64,000 nt of DNA from Castor canadensis (Eukaryota > Chordata > Mammalia > Rodentia > Castoridae): positions 106,532,332 to 106,596,331 of the forward strand of contig NC_133398.1 of the NCBI RefSeq assembly GCF_047511655.1, written 5' to 3'. The position numbers and the translations under genes were made by a program. Below the pieces are notes generated by a model. It was given only the letters and a program-made list of their open reading frames with translations. It was not told the DNA's origin and did no database searches. Positions within the stretch are counted from its first letter, which is position 1, and each line of letters opens with the position of its first letter. Shown piece by piece: positions 22,686-35,285 of the stretch.

Positions 22686-23008
22686 CAGGCCAGATGCAGT
22701 GGCTCATGCCTGTAATCTCAAGTACTCAGGAGGTAGAGGTAGAAATGAGGAGACTGCAGTTTGAGGCCAATCTGGGCAAAAAAGATAGTGAGATCCCATC
22801 AACTCAATAAACCAGGCATGGTAGGATACATCTGATTCCAGCTACGCAGGAGGCCACAGGTAGGAGGATCTAGGTCTGAGAACAGTCCTGGGCAAAACCA
22901 CAAAACCCTGTCAACAAAAAGGTGGTGGGGCACTGGTAGAGTAACTCAAGTGGTAGAGTGAGCACCTGCCTAGCAAGTACTGAGTTCAAAACCCAGTACT
23001 GCCCCAAA
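22686..23008 (+). repeat. Trimeric composite SINE (two B1-like units + ID-like)
   Basis: First unit CTCATGCCTGTAATCTCAAG, second unit AACCAGGCATGGTAGGATAC, then AACTCAAGTGGTAGAGTGAG and TTCAAAACCCAGTACTGCCC. About 320 bp, the longest form of the local SINE family. Confidence 0.88.
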
Positions 23009-23490
23009 ACAAAAACCACAGGAGAGAAAATTCACAAAATAATTCTGGGACATTTCCCAGAAGTAAATTTGTGTTTCCAGATCAAGCAACTCACAAGATC
23101 CAGGCAGTAGGGTAAAAGGAAAGGGTCACAAAGCCACCACGGAAGTGCAGAAGTGCAGGCAAGGCAAGGATCTGAGGAGCTCTGAAAGAAGAACTGGCCA
23201 CACTCCAAGGGCCATAGATCACCACAGGCAGACCTCTCAGCCATAATGAAGTAAAGAAGTTAGGGAACAGGGTCTTCAAATGACTGAGGAAAAGTTACTT
23301 CCAATTTTACTGACTGTAAACTTCTATAGTCAGCCAATTATCCATTAAATATGTGTAGAGAATGGAGGCCAAAAAGTTCACCTCTCATATGCCTCTTCTT
23401 GGGACAATATTAGAGGCTGTATTCCAACAAAACAAGGGAGTAAACCAAGGAGACAGACAAGAAAGAGTTCTCAACATGGAGCAGCCTTGC
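23009..23490. other. Unassigned sequence
   Basis: No repeat or gene recognised. It ends at the duplicated GATAATTCT that marks the next L1. Confidence 0.35.
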
Positions 23491-23499
23491 GATAATTCT

Positions 23500-25020
23500 T
23501 TTTTTTTTTTCCTTTTTCTTTTATTATTCATATGTGTATACAAGGCTTGGTTCATCTGACCCCCCTGCCCCCACCCCCTCCCTTATCACCCACTCCTCCC
23601 CCTCCCTATACCCCCCCCAATACCCAGCAGAAACTATTTTGCCCTTATTTCTAATTTTGTTGTAGAGGGAGTATAAGCAGTAACAGGAAGGGACAAGGGT
23701 TTTTGCTGGTTGAGATAAGGATAGCTATACAGGGCATTGACTCACATTAATTTCCTATGTGTGTGTGTGTTACCTTCTAGGTTAATTCTTTTTGATCTAA
23801 CCTTTTCTCTTGTTCCTGGTCCCCTTTTCCTATTGGCCTCAGTTGCTTTTAAGGTATCTGCTTTAGTTTCTCTGCGTTAAGGACAACAAATGCTAGCTAG
23901 TTTTTTAGGTGTCTTACCTATCCTCACCCCTCCCTTGTGTGCTCTCGCTTTTATCATGTGCTCATAGTCCAATCCCATTGTTGTGTTTGCCCTTGATCTA
24001 ATGTCCACATATGAGGGAGAACATACGATTTTTGGTCTTTTGGGCCAGGCTAACCTCACTCAGAATGATGTTCTCCAATTCCATCCATTTACCAGCGAAT
24101 GATAACATTTCGTTCTTCTTCATGGCTGCATAAAATTCCATTGTGTATAGATACCACATTTTCTTAATCCACTCGTCAGTGGTGGGGCATCTTGGCTGTT
24201 TCCATAACTTGGCTATTGTGAATAGTGCCGCAATAAACATGAGTGTGCAGGTGCCTCTGGAGTAACCTGCGTCACAGTCGTTTGGGTATATCCCCAAGAG
24301 TGGTATTGCTGGATCAAATGGTAGATCGATGTCCAGCTTTTTAAGTAGCCTCCAAATTTTTTTCCAGAGTGGTTGTCCTAGTCTACATTCCCACCAACAG
24401 TGTAAGAGGGTTCCTTTTTCCCCGCATCCTCGCCAACACCTGTTGGTGGTGGTGTTGCTGATGATGGCTATTCTAACAGGAGTGAGGTGGAATCTTAGTG
24501 TGGTTTTAATTTGCATTTCCTTTATTGCTAGAGATGGTGAGCATTTTTTCATGTGTTTTTTGGCCGTTTGAATTTCTTCTTTTGAGAAAGTTCTGTTTAG
24601 TTCACTTGCCCATTTCTTTATTGGTTCATTAGTTTTGGGAGAATTTAGTTTTTTAAGTTCCCTATATATTCTGGTTCAGTCCTTTGTCTGATGTATAGTT
24701 GGCAAATATTTTCTCCCACTCTGTGGGTGTTCTCTTCAGTTTAGAGACCATTTCTTTTGATGAGCAGAAGGTTTTTAGTTTTATGAAGTCCCATTTATCT
24801 ATGCTTAGTTGCTGTGCTGCTGGGGTTTCATTGAGAAAGTTCTTACCTATACCTACTAACTCCAGAGTATTTCCTACTCTTTTCTGTATCAACTTTAGAG
24901 TTTGGGGTCTGATATTAAGATCCTTGATCCATTTTGAGTTAGTCTTGGTATAGGGTGATATACATGGATCTAGTTTCAGTTTTTTGCAGACTGCTAACCA
25001 GTTTTCCCAGCAGATAATTC
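23500..25020 (-). mobile_element. 5'-truncated L1 (ORF2 C-terminus, 3' UTR, poly(A) tail)
   Basis: Minus-strand ORF2 peptides include [34 protein letters not shown]-type sequence, [20 protein letters not shown] (the Cys-rich C-terminal motif) and [10 protein letters not shown]. The poly(A) tail reads as a T-run at about 23499-23510. ORF2 is largely open in two blocks (24552-23998 and 25045-24662), so this is among the youngest L1 copies here. GATAATTCT at 23491-23499 and 25013-25021 may be the target-site duplication. Confidence 0.93.
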
Positions 25021-25021
25021 T

Positions 25022-25209
25022 GAAGGGTGATGTTAGGTTGACCACTGGGCACCAGGATCACAGTTGACCCAACACTATAAAAAGTGTGGAGGCCTCCAGA
25101 AAAGACTTCCGCAAGCAAACGGAACACATATGCCACCTGATGCATTTGAACGTCTCAAGACGAGACTCAGATAACCAGTGGAGGGTTTGGGTAAGATTAC
25201 TTATTGGTA
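25022..25209. other. Unassigned sequence
   Basis: A short unique stretch between an L1 and a MaLR LTR. A plus-strand frame reads ANGTHMPPDAFERLKTRLR, but I recognise no family. Confidence 0.3.
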
Positions 25210-25545
25210 TTTTCTAGTCCATTCACACTGCTTTGTGGTGGTTTATAACAACAGAAATGTATTGCTCAAAGTTCTTAAGAATGAGAGTTTAAGATTGAGG
25301 TGCCAGAATGTTTGGTGTCTGGTAAGGGCCCTCTTCCTGCTTCATTGATGGCACTGTCTCACTGTGTCCTTTCATGACAGGAGCTAGCAAGGAGCTAACA
25401 AGCTCTCAGGGGCCATTTATATAAGGACACTAATCCTATACACGGGGCTCCACCCTCATTACCTCCCAAAGACCCCACCTCCTTATATCATCATATTGGG
25501 GTTAGGATTCAACATATGAATTATGGGGGAGACAAACATTCAGAC
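25210..25545 (-). mobile_element. ERVL-MaLR LTR (MLT1-like), antisense
   Basis: TGTGGTGGTTTATAACAACA, ATATAAGGACACTAATCCTA, CTCATTACCTCCCAAAGACC and AACATATGAATTATGGGGGA are inverted MLT1 blocks in order. Confidence 0.85.
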
Positions 25546-25724
25546 AAAGAAAAGAAGAAACAAACATTAGATAAGACAATTCTCAACCAATATGCAGAAA
25601 AGAAAAGAGTAATGTCAGTTTATTAAATGGCAAAAAAAAAAAAAAAAACCAACTCTTAAGAGCTTACAAAATAGAGGTGATTTAACAGTGAGAACCTTTT
25701 CAATCAAAATTTCCAAAAGATGAA

Positions 25725-26400
25725 TACCTGCCCTGTGTGTGTCTGTCTGCGAAGCCAACCTATGTCAGTCTGGTTCAGCATCTTCCTTTAGAGCTCTGGG
25801 AACATGTGTGCATGTGTGTGTTACTGTTTGTGTTATGTGGTATGTCTGCACATGAGGTGGTGGTGCTTGGTTGTGAGGTTTAAGTGTGGGGTGCAGGGAG
25901 GGGTGTGTGTGTGAAGATTGTGTATGTCACATGCATGCTAGCAGTTATGTGATGGGTGGAGGTATGTGTGGTACATGTGTGGTGTGGGGTCTGAAGATGT
26001 GGTGTGTGGTATTCAGTAGTGTGACATTTGTGTGTGTGGTGCATGACTGTGGGAGGGGTGTGGGTGGGTGAGGGGTATGTAGGGTGGTATGTATGTGAGT
26101 GGTGTAATGTGCTTGTGGGGGTGGGGGTGTCATGTATGGGATGGTGTGGGATGCATGTGTTCTCACAATAGCACCTCCTCACAAATACACTGTGACCATC
26201 ATTTCCCATTTCCTGAATGTGTGGTGGCCAAATTCGCCTGTGTGTGGTGTGGGGTATTGTGTGATGCACGTGTGTGGGGGAGGGCATGTGGGTGTGGATG
26301 TGACAATGGTACCTTCTCATGAGTACACTGTGACTATCATTTTCTGTGTGGTGGGGGGGGTGATGTGCTGTGGGTGTGGGTATGATGGGTGGGGTGGTGT
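25725..26400. repeat. TG-rich degenerate repeat region with a 138-bp higher-order duplication
   Basis: About 0.65 kb of imperfect TGTGTGG/GTGGGG sequence. A non-TG block (ACAATAGCACCTCCTCAC... to CATCATTTCC) starting at 26165 recurs at 26303, so the array includes a duplicated unit of about 138 bp. Frames rich in His, Thr and Pro on the minus strand are repeat artefacts. Confidence 0.85.
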
Positions 26401-26967
26401 GTGGAGCCTAGTCCAAGTCCACCTGGTATTTGCACATGATCTTCAGGAACAAACATCTGGGAGAGGAGGAGGCCAGAAGTGCAGTTTGTGTTCTGATTCA
26501 AATACCACAATTACAGGCTCAATGGATTAACTTCAACAAATTCAGTTGACAGAACACCTGGCAGGGCTGCGTTCATCAGGGAACGCTAACCAGATGCCAT
26601 CTGCATTTCCCACAACTCCACCCACTGGTGCTTATGTCCATGCTGACCTGCTGCCTCAGATCCAGGACCACACTGAGGGTAGCAACTTGTAAAGATGAAA
26701 ATCAATACACACTCACAGAACAAAAAAGATGGGTGAATGTTGAAGGGTACACAAATGGAGTAAAGATCCATAGTAGCTTTCTTGCTGAATGACAGGATTT
26801 TTCCATGTTTTCACAGTGAGCATGTATTGCTTTTGCAATACAAGTCACACAAAGCACCCATAGAAACAAGTTCTACAGTTCTCTGACAGAAGGCCGACAT
26901 TCAGAAAAATTAGTTGTTATGGATAGTATGACATCAAAGAACAAGTCTTCCAAAGCAATATTTTAGT
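26401..26967. other. Unassigned sequence
   Basis: Unique-looking, no gene or repeat recognised. Confidence 0.35.
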
Positions 26968-27045
26968 TTTTTCTATAGTGCTGGGGATCAAACCCAGGAC
27001 CTCACACATGCAAGCCTTTACCACTGAGCTACCTTCCCACACCAG
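26968..27045 (-). repeat. ID-type SINE, antisense
   Basis: AGTGCTGGGGATCAAACCCA, GGACCTCACACATGCAAGCC and ACCACTGAGCTACCTTCCC, the canonical ID variant inverted. Confidence 0.88.
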
Positions 27046-27353
27046 TGATATTTTAAATAGCACATCATTGTCCCAGCCCAAGCTACCTGTGGGGCAGAAG
27101 GCTGGATCAGCCATGGAGGCCTCTACCCTTGTACTTCCCTCCTACCAAGAACCCTAAAGTCTCCACAAAGATGCCACTAGCAAAGCTCCCCAGCCTACAC
27201 CAATGAATCAACATAGGTCTTGGGCTCCCACGTGCAGAAGGATGTTTCTCCTTAAAAAAGAAAAAAAAAGTGGTTGTGGTACAAACACACACATATACAC
27301 ACAACTTGTGGACATTCTACAAGAGATGCCTACCTCTCAATAATGTGTAATTG
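27046..27353. other. Unassigned sequence
   Basis: No recognised element. Includes A-run and CA-rich bits at 27255-27300. Confidence 0.35.
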
Positions 27354-27462
27354 GGGCTGAAGGCATGGTTTAAGTGGTAGAGCACCTGCCTAGCAACTGT
27401 GAGGCCCTCAGTTCAACACCCAGACCACCAAAAACAAAAAACCCAAAAACAAAACAAAAAAT
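27354..27462 (+). repeat. ID-like SINE
   Basis: GGCATGGTTTAAGTGGTAGA, GCACCTGCCTAGCAACTGTG and an AAACAAAA-type tail. Confidence 0.88.
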
Positions 27463-28439
27463 GTGTGATCAGTTCTTGGGGGATAAGATGGTAGATGAGA
27501 AGCTTCCATTGTGTGATTTTATGAAACACAAACTATTTCAAAGACAGACAGAGAGGAACAACATGGAAAAATAAACACAAGGCAGCTGAAAAGACAGAGA
27601 ATCAGGAAGGCTACAAAGAGAATCGTAGGAAACAGACCACAGCTCCAACCATGGCTGCCAGAGAAAGCCATAACCACAAGGTAAGTCAGGCAGCCCTGAT
27701 GAAACAGACAGTCCTACCTGCAGTATAGGACCACAGTTCTTGCAGCAGGGATTTGGTATGACAATGACTCCTCCTGTGCGGAGAAGATATCCATTTTGTC
27801 ACTCCCTCTATCTCAAAAGTTATAACCAGGTGCCGTCTTGAAGAAAGGCCAAGTTTTTGAGACTGGGCTACTCTAGGCACTTATTATCGAGGGATAACCA
27901 CAAACTGGAGAGACTGGGAACACCCTCCTACAGTATCTGGATGTAAGACAGCCATGAGAGATAGTCATGGAGTAGAGGGTGTCAGACATGTACCGGCTGA
28001 GAAGCTTGGGGAGCTCAGGTTATGAAAAGCATAGTGGTCAGGGTGCTAATAGGTTCCTTCAGTATCTCTCTCTTCACATCCATAATTCAGTTGTCTGTTT
28101 CTGACACACTTAGAGGACACCCTTAGGCTTGGAAATTGGCTGTTCCTTCATGGACAAACCAGGGAGGAGAGGGTGTGGAGCAAGTTGAAAACCTGCCCAG
28201 CCTATGGGCCACAAAGTTTGTTGGGGCCAGCAGTACCTCTGGGTACACAAAGGAATGTTTCTAAAGTGAATGCAACTCTGAAGCTGACTAGTGCCCCTTG
28301 ACCAACCTGGCCTTAGCTCACAAACAATACCATTCTGAAGACTGTTCTTGCTGTTACAGCAGCTTGACTTCTCTTCTCTGAGTTGTACTGGGGATTGAGC
28401 ACTCAAGAAAAGCTGCTCTCTATGAAGACCCTAGAAGAG
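27463..28439. other. Unassigned sequence, right half possibly L1 5' UTR
   Basis: 27463-27900 is unrecognised. From about 27900 the sequence leads without a break into L1 ORF1, so it may be that element's 5' region. I cannot confirm this by eye. Confidence 0.35.
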
Positions 28440-29504
28440 ACATTCAATCCAACAGATGAATAAATCACACTTTAGAGACACAATAAATATGAAAAAGCAA
28501 GGCAACATTACTCCTCCAAAATTTCATAACTCTTCAATAGCTCAATCCAAAGATATCAAAAAGGGTGAAGTGCCAAACAATTTAAAAGTCTAATTTTAAA
28601 AAATGATGAACAACTTCAAAAAGGATTAAAATAAACAGATGAATAGAGTAAATAAATCAGTACAAGATCTGGATGGGAAAATTAACAACTTGTACAAAAA
28701 ATTTAGCAAAGAGATAGATATTCTGGGAGGAAAAATGAAAACTTGGAAATGAAAAGTTCAATAAGTAAAAGACACAACAGAAAGCATCACCATAGAGTAG
28801 ATGAAGTAGAAGGAAGAGTATCAGGGATTGAAGACCAAGTTAAGGGATTACTATACTCAGATAGCAGTAAATGAAAACATAAGCAATTCATGACCATAAC
28901 ATCCAAGACATCTGGAACACGAGTAAGAAACTCATGTGGTATAAAAGGGGCTAACATACAGACTACATGGACAAAAATGTTATTAAATTATAGCAGAATA
29001 TTTTCCAGATGAGAAAGAAATGGACATTCAAGCACATGAGGCATTTAGAACCCAAGTAGACATGACTAGGAACAAACCTATCCATACCTAAAGATGCCAA
29101 GAGTACAGAAGAAAGAATACTGAAAGATACAAGATAGAAGTGCCAAGCTACTTACAAAGGCAAACCTATTAAGAGTAGGATCTTCTGCAAGATAAGAAAC
29201 ATCTGTCTTGACAAAAATCACTTTAAAGTGGATGGAAACGTCAAAATCCAAAAAATACTCATCTCTATTTTATTTAGAAGAAATTTCAAGCCAAAAACTA
29301 GAACAAAGATGCAGAGTGAAGCTACATTATCTGTACCTAGAGGTATAGTAATTTACTTTTAAGGCAGCTGTAATTACTTTTAAGCTTGGTGGTGAGAGCC
29401 AGAGGGAAGAAGGCATTAAAACTTGGGATCATCCAGGATTTGATCTCTAACCCTAAGCAAGAATCATACCAACAAGCCACATAATGCAAGAGTTCCTTAG
29501 AGGT

Positions 29505-29715
29505 TTTGAATTTTTTATTATTGTTATACTTTGGTACACTGTGACATTCACAAAGTTCTTAAAATATATCATAGTTGAATTCACTCAGAGGTTTTAAATA
29601 TATAATGAATACTCTTCTTATACATACATATATATAATATACACAAATATATATATTGTCATTGGCATTACCTTTTTAATTTTATTGTTTTACATTAAAT
29701 TAGGCTCTCAAAACT
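29505..29715. other. AT-rich insert within the old L1
   Basis: TTTATTATTGTTATACTTTG and GTACACTGTGACATTCACAA with TATA repeats do not fit the surrounding ORF1 and may be another, antisense, L1 3' UTR scrap. Confidence 0.35.
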
Positions 29716-30084
29716 TTAAAAAAAACTTATTAAAATGACAGCAGACTTCTCAGAAGAAAACCTAAAGGCCAGGAGAGCATAGACTGATATATTTCAAGCC
29801 CTGAAACAAAGTAACTTCCAACCAACAATCCTGTATCCATCAAAGTTGACCTTCAAAATCAAAAGAGAAATAACCACCCTCCATGATGAACAAAAATAAA
29901 GCAAATCATGATCACTGGGCCTGCATGACAGAAGATACTTAAAGGAAGAAAGAAGAAAGATCTGAACAATAATGAGAGCTCAGGAAAGAACAAGAGAAGA
30001 AGAGATAAACAAATGAGAAGTAGGAAAGTATCAAACATTATTAACTCAGCAAACCAGCAAATCTCTAAGATGCAGGGACAAGTC

Positions 30085-30300
30085 AGGTACTGATGGCTCA
30101 CACCTATAATCCTAGCTATCTGGGAGGATGAGATTGGGAGGATTGAAGTTTGAGGCCACCCTGGGCAACTAATTTGCAAGACACCATCTCCAAAATAACC
30201 AGAGCAAAATGGACTGGAGTTGTGGGTCAAGCAATACAGTGGCTTCTTTCCAGGCATGAAGCTCTGAGTTTAAAAAAAAAAAGAAAGAAAGAAGGAAAGA
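30085..30300 (+). repeat. Composite SINE inside the L1
   Basis: GATGGCTCACACCTATAATC, TTTGAGGCCACCCTGGGCAA, CAAAATAACCAGAGCAAAAT and GGGTCAAGCAATACAGTGGC. It ends in an AAAG-type tail. Confidence 0.85.
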
Positions 30301-31425
30301 AGGAACAAAACAGTACATACCTCTCTATAATAACCCTAAGTGTAAACAGACTTAACTCTTCAATTAAAAGATTCACTGCCTGATTGGATTAAAAAACAAG
30401 ATCCAGCTGGTGAAGCAGAAGCCCCCCCCCAATAAAGAGAAAAAAAAATTTTGCTACCTGCAAGAAATTCATCTCATTGGAAAAGACAAAAAAGACTCAA
30501 GGCGAAAGTATATAAAACAATATCCCAAGCAAAAGAAATCCAAAAGCAAGCAGGAATATCTATGTTCATAACTTACAAAGTAGATGTCAACACTAAATTA
30601 GTTAGAAGGAATAAAGGTCACTGCATATTAATAAAGGAGATGTTTATAAGTGTATTTGTCTCTCCTGAAAAAAAAAAGATAATAAGCAATTGTAAATATA
30701 TGTGAACCAAATGTTGATGCATTCAATTTCATGAAACAAACAGAACTGAACATAAGAGACAGATGGGCCCAGATACAACAATAGTGGATGACTTTAATAC
30801 CCCATTCTCATCAACAGATAGATAGATCATCCAATACCTGACTACTTTCTAATTAGACAGGAACTTGCACCCTTACCTTTCTATCACTCACCATTTCTAT
30901 AGTTCTAGGAGAGATTCTGTTGTTCCTTATTAACCAAGTTTGTTTCCTCTTGTCTTCAAAGTATAAAGCTACAAATTATACAGTTCAAGGGCTAGCTCTA
31001 CTAACCTGTGAGCACAACTACTGATGGTCATAATCTCCAAGAGATTCCATTTGTCCCCATCAACAAAGAGCAAGGACAAGAGACTCTTGTCCTAGCCCTA
31101 CACCCAATACCAGCAGAAAGTAGCCAAAGACTGACTTCTACCTCCCATTCCCTAAACAATTTTAGGGTCTCTAGTCCTTGAATGGGGAATGTTAAGTAGC
31201 AGTTAACCATGAGAATGGAGATATGTTAAGGAAACCTAAGATGGAGGATTCTTCAAGATCTCTCAGAGAATACTTGGCACTCCATTAAGATTAAAAAAAG
31301 ACCACCAAGGTCATAGGATGTCACAGATGTTTATGAGTCACCCATCCTGAAGTGGATCGACATCAGTTCCTGAAACAGACTTTTACTTAACAAAACAGAC
31401 CCAGGGGTGTGGTCCAATAATACTT

Positions 31426-32024
<599 letters not shown>

Positions 32025-32120
32025 TCATCACCATAACCATGACTTCAACTTCAGGGGCTAGTCGTAGGGAGGGACTTAATGCTCCAAAATGCTCCAAGCC
32101 CCTTCCGCTTCAACAAAAGT

Positions 32121-32198
32121 CTTTTTGTTTTTTGAGGAATTCCAGGCGTTGTGCTTGCTAGCAAGTGCTCCACCACTTGAGCCACTCCAACAGCCCAA
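32121..32198 (-). repeat. ID-like SINE, antisense, inside the LTR-like block
   Basis: TTTTTTGAGGAATTCCAGGC, TTGTGCTTGCTAGCAAGTGC and ACCACTTGAGCCACTCCAAC. Confidence 0.85.
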
Positions 32199-32709
32199 AA
32201 CCTGCCACCGATGTTCTCTCTCTAGAGATGACCTGCTTGCAGTCTACTGAAAGTATATTCCTTTCCTAATAAACTTTACTATTACTTGCACTTAAAAAAA
32301 ACAAACTTCAGAGTTAAACTGCATCACAGATCAAATAGACTTAACAGACATTTATAGAATATTCCACCTGACAGCTGCAGAATGCACATTCTTTTCAGCA
32401 GTCCATGGACCTTTCTCCAAAATAGATCATAAACTCTTCAAAAAGTAATTGAAATGATTTCTTGTACCTTATCAGATCATAACAGAACAAAATTAGAAAT
32501 CAAGAGAAACCACACAAGCACATGGAGATTAAACAAAATACACTTTTGAATAATCAGTGCGTCATTGAAGAAATCTGAGAAAAATTTAAAATTTCTAGAA
32601 TCAAATGAAAATGAAAAACACAACTTGCCAAAACCTTTGCAATATAACAAAGACAGTTCTAAGATTAAAGTTTATAGTTATGAGTGCCTGCATTTAAAAA
32701 AAAAAAAAT

Positions 32710-32936
32710 CAAGAGAAGTCAGACACTGGTGCCTGTAATCCTAGCTATTCAGGAGGCAGAGATCAGGAGGATCATGGTTCAAAGCCATTCAGGGCAAAAA
32801 AGCAAGACCTTATCCCAAAAATTACACAACACACAAAAAAAGCGCTGGCTCAAGTGGTAGGGCACATTCCTAGAAAGTGCGAGGCCCTAAGTTCAAACCC
32901 CAGTACCACCAAAAAAAAGAAAAAAAAAAAAATCAA
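32710..32936 (+). repeat. Composite SINE inside the L1
   Basis: GGTGCCTGTAATCCTAGCTA, GGATCATGGTTCAAAGCCAT, GCGCTGGCTCAAGTGGTAGG and TTCAAACCCCAGTACCACC, then an A-rich tail. The flank AATCAAGAGA(AG) appears on both sides as a likely target-site duplication. Confidence 0.92.
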
Positions 32937-33175
32937 GAGAGATCTCAAAGAAATAGCTTAATGATGAACCTCAAGGTCTTAGAAAAACAAGAACAGGCCA
33001 AACTCAAAATTAGTAGGTGAAAAAAATTAATAAATATGAGATGGAAATTAGTGAAGTAGACAAAAAGAACAATACAAAGAATTAATGAAGTAGAGTTGTT
33101 TCTTTGAAAAGATATACAAGATGGACAAACCGTTACCCAAACTATCAAAAAAAAAAAAGAAAAAGAAAAAACACA

Positions 33176-33178
<3 letters not shown>

Positions 33179-33217
<39 letters not shown>
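33179..33217. repeat. (GT)n microsatellite inside L1 ORF2
   Basis: About 19 GT units preceded by an A-rich tract with ACACAC. The flanking sequence is L1. Confidence 0.97.
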
Positions 33218-33222
<5 letters not shown>

Positions 33223-34290
33223 GAAAGTGAGAGAAAGCAAAGACCCAATTTAATAAAATTAGAGATGAAGGGAGGATATTACAATAGCTATCACCGAACC
33301 CCAGGGAACCATTACAGAATATTTTAAACACTTCTATTCCAGTAAGTGGAAAATCTAGAAGAAACGGATCTATTTCAAGACATATATGACCTATAAAAAT
33401 TGAAACAAGGGATATAAAAAAACTAAACAGGACCATAACAAACAATGAGATTGAAGCAGTAATAGTCTCCAACAAACAAAAGTCCAGGACCTGATGGATT
33501 CACTGAATTCTGCCAGACCTTTAAAGAAGAACTAACACAAATGCTCCTCAAACTAGTCTGTAAAATAGAAAGGGGAGGAACATTACCAAACTTATTTTAT
33601 GAAACAAATACTACTCTGATATTAAAACCAGATAAGGACAAAACAAAAAAAAAAGAAAATTACAGACCAATTTCCCCAATGAATATAAATATAAAAATCC
33701 TCAATAAAATAATTGCAAGCCTAATTCAACATCACATTAAAAAGATCATATGCCATGATCGGGTTGGTTTCATTTCAGGGATGCAAGGATGGTCCAACAT
33801 ACACAAATCAATAAACATAATATAGCACATAAACAGAATCAGGAGCAAATTACATGTTCATCTCAACACATGCAGAAGAGGCCTTTGACAAAATTCAGCA
33901 TCCTTTCATGATAAAAGCCCTAAAGAACCTAGGAATAAAAGGACCATACCCCAACATCATAAATGTTGTAAATGACAAACCTACAGCCCACATTATATTA
34001 AATCAGGAAAAACTAAAACCATTTCCTCTAAAATCAGGAATGAGACAAAGTGCTCACCATCTCTCCACTTTTATGTAGTATAGTGCTTGAATTCTTAACT
34101 ACAGCAATAAAGCAAGGGGAAGAAAAGATATTCAAATAGGAAAAGAAGTCAAATTAGCCCTATTTATGGATCATATGACACTAATCTTAAAGACCCTGAA
34201 GAGTACTAGAAAACTCTTAGATCTCATAAACACATTTTTTTATAACTTGCAAAGTAGGAAGATAAAAGTCAACATACAAAAATCAAGCTT

Positions 34291-34418
34291 CTTGAGCTAC
34301 AGGTGCTGCTCTTAATCCAACTTTCTCTGAGCCCATTCCACTTCCATAGGAAGTGTACTTTCCTGCTTTCACTCTCACTCTCAAGAAAACTCTGCTACTT
34401 TGCAAAAAAAAAAAAAAA
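34291..34418 (+). mobile_element. Small polyadenylated insert in L1, LTR R/U5-like
   Basis: The L1 frame is broken by about 128 bp ending in 16 A residues. GAAGTGTACTTTCCTGCTTT and AAACTCTGCTACTTTGC resemble the R/U5 end of ERV LTRs, as if a short viral-type transcript was retroposed. L1 resumes at TAGTAGCTTGTCTATACACC. Confidence 0.5.
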
Positions 34419-35285
34419 ATTAGTAGCTTGTCTATACACCAATTACAAATACGCAGAGAAAGAAAACAGGAAAATAATCCCATTCAAATAGTCTCAAAAA
34501 AAAAAAAAAAACCTAGGAATAAACCAAATTCAGGAGGTGAAAGATGTCTACAATGAAAACTATAAAATACAAGAAATTGAAAAGGACACGAAGATGAAAA
34601 GACCTCCCATGTTCATGGATTAGTAGAATTAATATTGTGAAAATGGTTATGCTACCTAAAGCAATCTACATGTTCAATGTAATTCCCAGTAAAATTCCAA
34701 GACATTCTTCACAGAAATAGAAAAAAAATCCTAATGTTCATACAGAAACACAAATGACCCTAAATAGCCAAAACAATCCTGAGCAAAATAAATAATACTG
34801 GAGGTATCACAATTCCAGATTTCAAATTATACTACACAGCCATAGTGGAAAAAAAAAAAAAAAACAGCATGATGCTGTCACAAAACAGACTTGCAGATCA
34901 ATGGAGTAGAACAGAGAACCCAGAAATAAAACCATGTAGCTACAGACACCTGATTCTTAACAAAGGTGCCAAAAACATATGTTGGAGAAAAAAGAGCTTC
35001 TTCCACAAATGGTGCTGGTAGAAGACTTTATAAACCAGACCCTTATCTCTCACCCTGTACAAAAATCACTCAAAATGATTCAAAGACTGTGGTGTAAGAC
35101 CTAAAACTTTGAAATTGCTAGAGGAAAATATAGTGAAGATCTAGGTGCATGCAATGAGTTCCTCCAGGCAGGCAGTCTCCACTTGAGCCACATCTCCAGC
35201 ATGAGTTTCTCAATTGGACTTCAAGAGCTCAGAAAATAAGGGCAAGAATTGACAAATGGGATTATATCCAATTAAAAAGCTTATT

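Larger units (their letters stand above)
28440..30840 (+). mobile_element. Old L1M-type element, ORF1 to start of ORF2, sense
   Basis: GAAAAAGCAAGGCAACATTA, CTCCTCCAAAATTTCATAAC and AGCAAAGAGATAGATATTCT follow the L1M ORF1 region. From 30370 TGCCTGATTGGATTAAAAAA and CTACCTGCAAGAAATTCATC start the ORF2 endonuclease. All frames are broken. A SINE (30085-30300) and an AT-rich insert (about 29500-29700) interrupt it. It continues after the LTR at 32305. Confidence 0.8.
32305..35285 (+). mobile_element. Old L1 ORF2 continuation (endonuclease to near the C-terminal region), sense
   Basis: TTAAACTGCATCACAGATCA and ACAGCTGCAGAATGCACATT (endonuclease), then plus-strand peptides [41 protein letters not shown] and [17 protein letters not shown] (reverse transcriptase). 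It ends near AAGAATTGACAAATGGGATT. Stops and frameshifts throughout. A SINE, a GT repeat and a small polyadenylated insert lie within. Confidence 0.9.

Noticed and set aside
25022-25209. Possible gene fragment reading HMPPDAFERLKTRL
   Set aside because: Short and without a family I can name or any splice context. Left unassigned.
25880-26320. 146-codon His/Thr/Pro-rich frame
   Set aside because: A direct product of the TG-rich degenerate repeat.
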